Of a stretch of 64,000 bases of DNA, positions 54,658 to 64,000 are shown in pieces. How positions within the stretch are numbered: the stretch's first letter is position 1; each line of letters opens with the position of its first letter. Source of the stretch: Coriaria nepalensis (taxonomy: Eukaryota; Streptophyta; Magnoliopsida; Cucurbitales; Coriariaceae); assembly GCA_027186245.1 (NCBI GenBank), contig CP114495.1, positions 9,602,501 to 9,666,500 on the forward strand, in the 5' to 3' direction. A program made the translations under genes and the position numbers. Below the pieces are notes generated by a model. It was not told where the DNA came from. It was given only the letters and a program-made list of their open reading frames with translations, and did not search any database.

Positions 54658-56164
54658 CCTGGCCGATTCCCGTACAAGTCCGCATGGTGCTTGGCCTTCA
54701 ACCTCCAGCGTTGAAATTTCAAAAATAAAATTTATGGAGTTTGTTTTCAGCATTATTTTTTCCTTTAGTTTAAAGATACTTTTGTCATTTAAAAAAAAAA
54801 AAAAAAAAAAAAAAAACTAGTCTTAAGTAGTTTTTATTATATCATCCCAAATCTCGCTAATTGATATCACTTCATGGTGCTTCAAAAAGTTTTGACCTAG
54901 AGGATAGTATCTCCAAATTTTTCTAATAAATAAGTAGCTTAATGTTTATAAAAGCATTAGCATCCGGTTCTCTAAAATCCTAATCAGCTATAATCTTAGA
55001 AAATTTTGAGCAAAAAATCATAAAAAAATATCATGCATCCGATTATTTAAATTTAACTTTATATTTAGCTCTGCTACAATGATTCTTCAAAGAGAATGAT
55101 AAGTATAATTAAGGGGATATATATATATATACTTTCGATTTTTTGAAAAGGAATAATAAAATAAATAGTATTTTTTATGCTTCATTCGTGCTATCAAAAT
55201 TAGAAAATCGTTTTTATTCATTATAGAACTAAAATAGAGAATAAAATATTTTTTTCTAAATAAATGTCTTTAAAATGAAATAAAATAACTATTTTTCTTA
55301 CATATAATATTTTTCATAGAGAAACTTATTTTTTCATGATTTAAAATCATTCATTATTATAAATTTTTTATATAACTAAATAAATAATCAAAAATCAAAA
55401 ATCAAAATTTCATTTTCTTTCTAATAAATATCCCCTAAATATGTGGTGAGAAAATATTGAAATAATTATAAATAAATAAAAATTTGAAAAACTTTGAATG
55501 ACTAAACATAATACATTATGAAGTGGATTGAAATATTTGAAACTTTAGTTTTTTTCCCCCCCTTCATTTTCTTATTTATATTTTGGCCCCAAATCTTTCC
55601 TATGATTTTTTTAAGGGCTCTTATTCAACAAAAAGTGATTTTTCTTAAAGTTGGAGAAGGAAGAAGAATAGTAGAGAATCAATTTTTTTTTTTTTAAATT
55701 TTTTACTCTTTTCTTAATTATAATTTGAAATTTCTTAGTAAGAAGTCTTCGTCAACTTTCTTAATAAATAAATAATAAATCTTTTTTTTTTTTCCTCTTT
55801 TCTAAAATTGTAAAAATATTTTGGCCTCTCAAATTGCACGTCGCGCCATTGACTCACAAAAGTCATGGAAAATGTTTCCAAATATTTCACAATCATATAA
55901 AAATTATAAATAAATATAAATATAAAGTATATAAAATCTAAATTGACAAGGAAGTGAAAAGATAAATTGTTAAAAATTTAAATATTTTAAATATTAAATT
56001 AAGTGAAAATGTATGAAAAAAATTGTAAATTTTAAAAAATTAATATTTATTTTAACGGATACTAAAAATATTGGAAATAAATTAAGAGAATGATTATTTG
56101 AATAATAATATTTTTTTTTTTTGTAATTTGTAACGACTACTTTGTATTAGCATATTATTACAAA
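54658..56164. other. Spacer between GDPDL-C and GDPDL-D
   Basis: Counterpart of 35,470-36,979. Contains a poly-A tract of about 27 at 54,790-54,817 and (AT)n near 55,121. The frame at 54,611-54,820 overlaps the GDPDL-C end in another frame and runs into poly-A; I do not call it a gene. Confidence 0.5.
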
Positions 56165-56193
56165 TTGGCGGGACCCAGCTTATGTCCCGCCAA
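56165..56193. promoter_or_regulatory. Inverted pair of E2F-like sites upstream of GDPDL-D
   Basis: Identical 29-bp element. Upstream flank is B-type ('tattagcatatta') and downstream flank nearer A-type ('ttaacgcgtttcc'). Confidence 0.6.
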
Positions 56194-56241
56194 AATGAAA
56201 CCGTTTTAACGCGTTTCCCAGACTCTCAGCCAGTAGTCGCT

Positions 56242-56247
56242 TATAAA
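56242..56247 (+). promoter_or_regulatory. TATA box of GDPDL-D
   Basis: TATAAA in the shared context, 125 bp before the ATG. Confidence 0.55.
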
Positions 56248-56371
56248 CGAGGATCCAGAAAGAAGAAAAGTAGCCAGTATTGAAGCTCTTAGTTTGAAGC
56301 TCGAAATCAGCTTCTCTCTTCTCACTCTCTGGTGAATTCCACGGCGGATATTGCCGGACGATTCGGAAGCA

Positions 56372-59300
56372 ATGGTTTACCGGCGTGATGTTCCGGCGGA
56401 GTGTTGCTCACTCGTTGTGGTACTTATGCTTGCTCTGGTTTTTCAATCTTTACTGCTTTTCGTCTCTGCTGAAGGAACTAATCTTACCGGTGGCTGGCAA
56501 ACTTTAAGCGGTGCGTTTCTCTCTCTCATGCAAACAGTCGCTGACATTCAGCCACATACTGGTTTCGGAAACATGAACAATTTTATTTCGCCTGAATTGT
56601 TTTGCTTTGTTCTTGTTATTTTTTCTGTGGAAAATGAATTTCTCAGAAGTAAGACGATGAAATCTACTTCTTAATCAGTATTTTTTTTTTTTCAGTTTAT
56701 AGAAATGCTAATTGAAGTATGGAAACAAAAAATGAATTAATGCAGGAGCTGCTCCTTTAGTTGTGGCAAGAGGTGGATTTTCTGGAATTTTTCCAGATTC
56801 GAGTTTGTATTCGTACAATTTGGCTATGCTAGTTAGTGAGCCTGATGTAATTTTATGGTGCGACGTGCAATTAACCAAGGATGGAGTTGGAATCTGCGCT
56901 CCAGATCTGAAGCTGGAAAATTCTACTTACATAGCGATCTATTTTCTTGAAAGGAGAAATGTCTATCTCGTTAATGGAGTCTCGATCAGTGGATTTTTTT
57001 CTGTTGATTTTACGGCCGATGAATTATCATCCGTTCCCCGTAAGTACTTGTGTTTTTACCTCTTCTAAAAGCAACTCCATGATTTATCATTGTTATCTTT
57101 CTCTTCATTTTAGATGATCATCTTAAGCTTGATCGCCCGAACATACTAGATTTCAATCGTAAATACTTCATTTGTAGTCGTTTCTGATATTGTATTGGTT
57201 ATGCCAGTTGCTCAGGGTGTATATTCTAGAACCAATAAGTTTGATGGCAATAATTTCCAAATTCTTACTCCTCTAGATGTTGCCGGGCTTAAGCCATCTG
57301 GACTATGGCTGAATATTCAGGTAACTAATATGCGTACAAGTAAAATGTAATTTTTGTTAAGATTGTTATCTTTTTATTCGATCAGTCCTCGGTAGCTATG
57401 TATGTAGTGATAATTAACTGTTTTCTGATGCATTTTATTTACTTATATATATATATACGGGTATATATGTTTGTACTATCTTAAACTCATATGCTGAGGA
57501 TATTCTATGGTTATCAATTTGAACATAATTTTATTCTCTCTATATTGCAGCATGATGCATTCTTCTCACAACACAACTTGAGTATGAGAATCTTTGTACT
57601 GTCTATATCCAGAACCGCTATTATTAATTATATATCATCACCAGAAGTGGCCTTCCTAAGAAGTATTACTGCAAGATTTAAGCCAAGTAGAACGAAGCTG
57701 ATATTTCGGTTCTTAGAACAAGATCAGTTAGAGCCCACAACCAACCGGAGTTATGGTTCTTTCCTGAAAAATCTCACATTTATCAAGACATTTGCCTCTG
57801 GAATTCTCGTTCCAAAGTATTACATATGGCCAGTGGATGTGGAGGGTTATTTAGAACCTCATAGCTCACTGGTGTCAGATGCTCATAAAGAAGGGTTAGA
57901 AATTTTTGCATCAGAGTTCTATAATGACGTTCCATTGAGCTACAACTACAGTTTCGATCCTGTCTCAGAATACCTTTCTTATATTGATAATGGAGACTTT
58001 TCTGTGGATGGCGTACTGTCTGATTTCCCAATAACACCATCAGAAGCAGTCAGTAAGTTGTCTTTCTTCCACCTCACAAGACACAAGTCTACTGATTGCG
58101 TAATATTGCATGTCACTGTTCTCTATGCTATCTCTACCTAATGAAATAGAATTCCAATTTCAATTTGTGAAATTTCTAAAACATCTATGATTATGAGAAT
58201 GGAAACTTTTTTGTTTTCTTCCCCTTGTACTACATTTCCTATCAATCATTTGCTTCATTCAAAATTGTTTTCAACGTAGGTTGACTTTTTTCGAAAATGT
58301 TAGACCAAGACGCTGAATTTTTTCTTATTGTGCTGCAGATTGTTTTTCTCATCTAGGAAAAAGTGATAAAGGCCAAGGTATGTCGGCAAGCAGTAGTGCA
58401 TACCTGAAAAGTTCTATCCTTCTTGTTCGTTGCTTATTTTATTGCTTTCTAACCTTCTTAAGCTGAATGACAAGTCTTAGATCAATTCCACTTCCTTGTT
58501 TCTTCATGTCTATAGAAAATCCTTTGGTTATCTCTAGATATGGAGCAAGTGGAGACTATCCTGGTTGCACTGACTTGGCCTATGAGAATGCCATTAAAGA
58601 TGGTGTAGATGTGCTCGACTGCCCCGTTCAAATGGCTAAAGATGGAACACCTGTTTGCTTAAGCTCTATAAATCTTATAGATAGTACAAATGTTGCTCAA
58701 ACAAATTTCAGCACCCTCACAAGATCAATTCGATCAATTAATTCTGGCATGGGGATATTTACCTTTGATCTTTCATGGCCTCAGATAAAGAGCTTGACTC
58801 GTAAGTGGAATTATGGCCATATCCTTAAAATGTTGATCCAATAATTTTTTATTCTCTTGCACTTTCAAATTCAGCTTTTGATATTCTTCCGTTGCCTAGA
58901 AAAAAAAATACTGACGATGGCTTCTCGAACAATTTTGAAAATCGCACGCTAATCTTTATAATTCTGTCAACTGCAGCGGTGATTTTAGATCGCTTTTCGC
59001 AGTACACATTGCAACGAAATCCCAAGTATAGAAATGGAGGAAGATTATTAACATTGTCTGATTTTTTGTCCTTGACAAGGAACTCCAGCAGTCTTTCTGG
59101 TATCTTGATCAGCATAGAGGTGAGCTTCCACAATGTGCTAATGACGTATATTAGTTACCTCTCTTGTTTCTCAAGTGTAATATTTTACTTGTAAGACCTT
59201 TTCCCCTGCATTATTATCAGCTATCATATTCTGGATATTTTGACTGATGAAAGGAAATTGAGTAGGTTTTTGTTGTTTATATTGGCTTGATATGTATACA

Positions 59301-60872
59301 CTGGGTTTGTGTTTGCATGTTTGATGAACTGAAATGATGTTAATAAAAAAGACAAGAAGAGGTGTTTCAGAAAGTAGATTTTTGTTTAATTTGGAACAGA
59401 AAGTAGAAGAAATAGTTTTCTTTTCAATCTGAGTTTGTCATTAGCATTCTTTCAGTAATTCTTAACCGATGCCTTTTTATTCAATCTTCTTCTTCCTTTC
59501 AGCATGCAGCCTATCTAGCTGAGCAGGGTTTAAATGTAATAGATGCAGTCCTTGATGCCTTAAGCAAAGCTGGTTATGAGAACAAGACTGCTCCTCTAGA
59601 AGTTATGATTCAATCCTCAAATAGTTCTGTCCTAACAAAACTCAAGGCTAAAACCAATTACAAGCTTGTATACAAGATAGATGAAAAAATCGAGGATGCA
59701 AGTAACTCTACTGTTACTGAAATCAAGAATTTCGCCCATGCTGTCATTATTCGCAAATCTTCCGTCTTTACAACAAATTCCTTGTTCCTCACTGGAACCA
59801 CAGAGGTTGTACCAAAATTTCAATCCTTTAATCTTCCTGTTTATGTGGAACTCTTCAGCAATGAGTTTGTGTCTCAAGCATGGGACTTCTACTCGGATGC
59901 AACTGTGGAAATCAACTCGTTTGTCATGGGAGCCAATATTAATGGTGTCATCACAGATTTCCCGAAAGTGGCGGCTAGATATAAAAGTAAGTACCATCTG
60001 TTTTCAGTTATTTTCTGTGTAGTGGTGTGAGTTTTCTTGACAGACTAGAATCTTTGTTAGTTAGTTCTTATAGGAAATATTTATCGGGTTTTGGTTTCGG
60101 AAAAAAAATATTTTCTAGTATCTAGTTAACAAATTCTTTCATGGTTCTGAAAACCCGAAGTGATTTATAAGTGATCTTATGTAGATTGATTAATGTAATA
60201 CTAAGGGTCAGTTTACCTTAGGAGTCTTAGAAGTGGATTTATGAAAAACTTGATTCTTTGTATAAGATTAGATTTAAACTGATGTTATATATTGATTTAA
60301 AGAGTTTAGAAATGTATTAATTAGATTCAAATGGGGTTTTTGAAACTCTTTAGACAAATAGGCCCCAAGTCAATTTACTGTTTATACTTTGTACATGGAT
60401 CTTTGTACTATGTTTTGTTATTAGGGCTAGTACAATAGGATCGAAATCTCGGACGATTAATGTATAAATTGAATTTGCATTACTTTCATTTTGATATCGC
60501 GCTCTTAATTTCCTTGTATTTGATTACTTATAAAGAAACAAAATACCTAATGCAGAAAACAAATGTTTAAAATTGGGTGTTAAGACACCCATGTACATGA
60601 AGCCTGTTCAACCCGGGGATCTTGTCCAGCTCATTACTAGTGAATACCTGCCACCAGCTGAAGCTCCACTTCCTATCCTAAATAACACTGATGTGATAGA
60701 GCCGCCACTGCCGCCACTGCCGCCTGTATCAGAGAATGCCCCTCCTCCCACCACGGGCGGCAGTGCAACAATAGCTCCAATAGCACCGCCGCCAAGTGGG
60801 CAGCCGGAGATAGCTTCATTCTCCTTTCTAGTCAATCTGGCAATGCTCGGTTCCGTTCTTTTTCTAGTTTGA
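56372..60872 (+). CDS. GDPDL: GDPDL-D: SHV3/GDPDL-type protein with GPI signal, most divergent copy
   Basis: Exons: 56372-56510, 56746-57039, 57208-57320, 57551-58052, 58339-58377, 58516-58800, 58977-59119, 59503-59986, 60556-60872; phases agree, 771 aa. It keeps the GPI tail ([16 protein letters not shown]) and is three residues longer than B because a 9-bp unit in the Pro-rich linker is repeated ([12 protein letters not shown]). Intron 3 is short (230 bp). Private features include a Val after the start Met, GGWQTLSG in place of [21 protein letters not shown] in exon 2, and an exon 3 reading [13 protein letters not shown] where the other three copies read [13 protein letters not shown]. Exon 8 and its upstream intron are of the A/C type rather than the B type. 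Confidence 0.94.
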
Positions 60873-61860
60873 AATGATTGCAACAATCATTCATGATCTC
60901 TTTTGGTTTCTCAAGCATTTCATATCTCAGTGATCTCATTGCTATTGGAACCCCGAAAAAAGAAGCTTTAGAGGTGCCGGAGAAAAGTGACTTTTACGGC
61001 AAGTAATTCTCTTACCGAGCAGTGGTTAGTTAGTTATTTGTCCTTAATCAGTCTGTGTAAGTGTAACTAGGTACATTCATTCTTGACTCAAGAACTGTAG
61101 TTGAGAACACTTGTAATACATATTGCTAGTAGTACTAGACAGAGTCTGGAATAAATTGTGTAGACAATGTGAGAGACTTGTCATCTTTCTTCACATGCAA
61201 TCTTTTGGTCTCAACTTGCTCTCTATCTATCAGCTCCACGAGGAGCGGACACACGGGTGAGCAAGGGGTATCGTCAGATAAGTCACGAAACGAACAAACT
61301 AATTAATCACATCAGTAAGATTATGAGGATTTCTTCTTGAAGAAATAGGTATTCCTGAACCTACAAAGATTGGAGTCTAATTGGTTGCTTGATCTAGTTT
61401 GTCATTATAAAACATTGATTGTTATAGAGACATGATATAGTTTCATCTTAATATACATTTCAATCCTTACCATTAATATACCAAAAGTAAAAAACAGAGC
61501 AATCTCAAGAGAATGTCAATCTGAAACAGAAAACATAAACAATGTACGAGACTTGTCATCTTTCTTCACATGCTATCTTTTGATCTCAACTTACTCTCTG
61601 TCAGCTCCAAGCTAGCAGACTCTTGTCAGACTCTTCTCCAGAAAAGGAACTGCAGGAAGATTAATGACTCTATAATTATTACCAATAATAATAATAATAA
61701 TAATCCTCATTATAAGTGAAAATATATTTCGATTGTCAAAAGGGGTTTGGAATTATAAGTGAAAAGATTGATAAAGAGAAGAAAGAGTATAAACACATTC
61801 ACATTGCTTTCTTAAAAGCAAATATCACAACGAATAGATGGTAGAGAAAGGTTGTTGGAT
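60873..61860. other. Spacer between GDPDL-D and the CNL
   Basis: Counterpart of 42,182-43,053, including the spaced 75-bp repeat. Differs from it by about 117 extra bases at about 61,673-61,790. Confidence 0.55.
61673..61790. repeat. Block 2-specific segment with (AAT)n near the CNL 3' end
   Basis: Block 1 reads 'gactctataaacacattc' without interruption at 42,975-42,992. Block 2 has about 117 bp between 'gactctataa' and 'tataaacacattc', starting with seven ATA/AAT units and including 'ttataagtgaaaa' twice. The 'tataa' at both edges allows either an insertion here or a deletion in block 1. Confidence 0.75.
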
Positions 61861-64000
61861 TCAAAGATGAGCTAACCTCATATCATCAAATTTGTAGGTT
61901 ACTTCTCCGTATATAGGAGATGAGCTACATTTCCCTCTTTTGGTGTGATGGTTCCACTGCGGCGAGTCCCAAACTTCTCTCCTCATTTTGATTTTTTTTA
62001 TTGAAGGAGGAAGAGATGTTATACCATGGCTGTCAAGAGGGAAAGGTATTCTCTCCAGCCCTGCGCATCTGGATATACTCATCTTCTTCAAAGACTCCAT
62101 AGCTAGGGCAGATGCTCTTCAATTCCGGTAGATCACACAAATCAAGTTTCTTCAACTTTGGGAGAGTGAAGGTGAAGGTGTCCATGTTCTCTTCCTCAAC
62201 CACATCTTTTGCATCCACATCCGATGAGTCTGTTGCAATTTCTCTCAGTTCATCACAATATTTTATGGAAAACCACTCCAGATTTTGAAAGTTGCATAAA
62301 ATCTCAACTGAAAACAACTTCTCTATTTTTCGACAGCCATGTAGACAAAAGTGTTTTAAGATGCGAAAAGGTGAACGGTGGGAGTGGTGATGATGAAGCA
62401 CTTTCTCTCCTGATCAAGTCACTTAAGTTCATCATTCCTGACACGTATAGTTCTGGAAGGCTCTGGAAAGTGAGTAGAGAAGAAGCAGTGAAAAGATGTG
62501 TCATCCCATCGCAGTCTGAAATATCTAAAACATCCACCCTTGATGTCTGGTCAAACGACACGACGTCGCATACACTTGCCGCATCGTGACATTCAGTAAT
62601 GATTAGACTTTGTAGGTCTTTCAAAACCACACAAGAGTCTTTTACGTCTCTGCTCATGTTAACACTGCGGTTTACTATATATACACGATTATCACATTCA
62701 GTACTCTCAGGGTCCCAAGTAAAGTCTCTGTATGGCTCAAAGGCTCCGAATCGTTCTCCCAGTCCCAGTTGGATGTTGTATTTGATGCGCCGCTCATGTG
62801 AGTCCGTATGCTTAGAGTATGCACTTAAATCATTCATATCATCAAGACACCCCCAAAATCTTTTCAATTTATCCAACTTCATTAAATCCTTTGCTTTCAC
62901 TATTTGATCAATGAAGAGGCTCTGAAGACATGGGAGTTTAGGTAGAAGACCAGAAGGAAAAGCGTTCTCCTTCTCCATCCACGTGTTCCTTAGATCGAGG
63001 TATTTTAAGTTGCTCAAATTTTCAAAGTCTTCAGGAATTTCTGTTATCCTTGTTTTCGAGAGGACAAGCTTCTCTAAATTCTTGAGTTTCGCCAATGATG
63101 GCACTTTCCATAAACTCTCACAGTTTTGGAGTAACAAAGCAGTAAGACTCTGCAAGTTAGATATTGAATCCGGAAGTATCTGGATAAGGGTACCAGATAA
63201 ATCCAGAATTCTTAGTCCATGTAGATGAAGGAAAAAAGAATCTGGGATGCTCTTCAACCAAGTATGACAAAGCAGCAGGGTTGTAATATTAGGACACCTA
63301 GGTGATAAATTAGCAGGTATTTCACAATCAAAATTTTCCATGAAAGACACCTTCATTAAATCCACTGCCCATTTTTCTTTCTCTGGAAATATCGTCGAGC
63401 ACCGACCAGCTTGCACCATGAATGGAGGAGTTAAACTAAGTGCCATGTCTCGCACTAAATCATGCATCTTCACGAATTCCCTTTTATTATAATAATTTGT
63501 TCCACGTTCCAGCAAAAACACGCCCTTGCAAGAGCATTCAATATGACATTGCCTTCATCAAGCTCTTCTTGTATTGTCTGCATGCGGCCTATTATCTCCT
63601 CATCCACCAATCTTGGTATTACATCCCTTTCGTAAATCTCTGCATCTTCTGGATACAGTGCACAAAATCGTAAACAGTCTTTAAGTTCTGGTTGTTGTAA
63701 GCGATCATAACTCAACTTCAGCACCTCAATTACTTTTGCTCCCTTATCATCAGCCTCCTTAAAATTTTCGTTTAGTTTTCGAAGTGCGGACCTCCACTCA
63801 CTTGCCTCCGTTTCACGTCTCATACTACTAGCAACAGTAACAATTGCTAGAGGCAAACGGGCACATTCTTCAATAACTTTTTCCATGATAGGTTTCAAAT
63901 TTTCTACATATCGAACCTCAGGTCCAACATGATCAAAGAACAAATTACGTGCCTCATCTTTTCCAAGGAGAACCATTTGAATGACCTCAAAACCCATAGA
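61861..64000 (-). pseudogene. CNL (CC-NB-LRR) resistance gene, frameshifted, runs off the right edge
   Basis: Encodes, from the right edge leftward, the end of NB-ARC (ECARLPLAIVTVASSMR in place of the usual GLPL), the ARC2 helices (LKSYD-type LKLSYDRLQ, DCLRFCALYPED), the MHD motif (KMHDLVRDMALSL) and a series of LRRs, ending DDMRLAHL. Three lesions break it: a missing base in a short run at 63,514-63,518, between LNALARAC and FLLERGTNYY; an extra T at about 62,354-62,357; and a 14-bp deletion at about 62,097 between two 'gactcc' repeats. The last two are absent from the block 1 fragment, so they arose after the duplication. The coiled-coil and P-loop parts would lie beyond 64,000. An assembly error cannot be excluded for the single-base lesions. 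Confidence 0.85.

Larger units (their letters stand above)
43931..62724. repeat. Segmental duplication, block 2 (about 18.8 kb)
   Basis: Second unit, starting at 43,931 with the sequence found at 24,506 and ending at 62,724, the CNL position ('gggtcccaagtaaag') where block 1 is cut. Beyond 62,724 the CNL continues as single-copy DNA. The unit holds lipid-transfer gene 2, UTP23-2, GDPDL-C, GDPDL-D and the CNL 3' part. Confidence 0.95.

Noticed and set aside
54611..54820. Alternative C-terminus for GDPDL-C with a hydrophobic end (FMEFVFSIIFSFSLKILL)
   Set aside because: It lies in another frame from exon 9 and would need a frameshift or an unseen intron, and it ends in poly-A. Mentioned because a hydrophobic tail is what a GPI signal would look like, but not supported.

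Overview
This is nuclear DNA from a eudicot plant. The genes have many introns with GT-AG borders, intergenic DNA is AT-rich with long A/T tracts, and every recognisable gene belongs to a plant family: TOP1 with the plant C-terminal arrangement, EDM2, fimbrin, a DIR1-like lipid-transfer protein, SHV3/GDPDL proteins and a CC-type NLR. I cannot fix the order or species from sequence alone. The window looks like gene-rich chromosome arm; the only transposon remains I can argue for are decayed.

Left part (1-24,500), single-copy genes. A two-exon gene for a small secreted basic protein (2,330-2,759) follows the 3' end of a tandem sister copy that lies mostly beyond the left edge. Three large housekeeping or regulatory genes follow, all on the minus strand and with complete exon chains in consistent phase: DNA topoisomerase I (4,192-9,086; 15 coding exons; 891 aa), the PHD-finger chromatin protein EDM2 (10,872-17,700; 16 coding exons; 1,187 aa) and a four-CH-domain fimbrin (19,032-22,808; 14 coding exons; 695 aa). 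A decayed copy of the EDM2 3' end lies just downstream of EDM2.

Right part (24,506-64,000), a head-to-tail segmental duplication of about 19 kb. Block 1 (24,506-43,930) and block 2 (43,931-62,724) each hold, in the same order: a DIR1-like lipid-transfer gene (+), UTP23 (-), two tandem GPI-anchored glycerophosphodiesterase-like genes (+, nine exons each; called GDPDL-A and B in block 1, C and D in block 2), and the 3' end of a CNL resistance gene (-). The junction can be read to the base: at 43,930/43,931 the CNL of block 1 stops in mid-exon and the left end of the block starts again. The CNL of block 2 runs on past the junction point to the right edge and carries frameshifts.

The four GDPDL genes come from an older 6.59-kb tandem duplication that was later copied with the block. 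In A and C the C-terminal tail that signals GPI anchoring is replaced by a short unrelated end; B and D keep it. Variant patterns do not follow the duplication history: exon 1 of C matches B, and intron 3 of B matches A and C but not its own block partner D. This points to gene conversion within the cluster. All four share an inverted pair of E2F-like sites 5' of a TATA box.

Functionally the genes are independent. TOP1, EDM2 and UTP23 are nuclear (DNA relaxation, chromatin and NLR regulation, 18S rRNA processing), fimbrin bundles actin, and the lipid-transfer and GDPDL proteins are secreted or cell-surface proteins whose dosage has been raised by the duplication.
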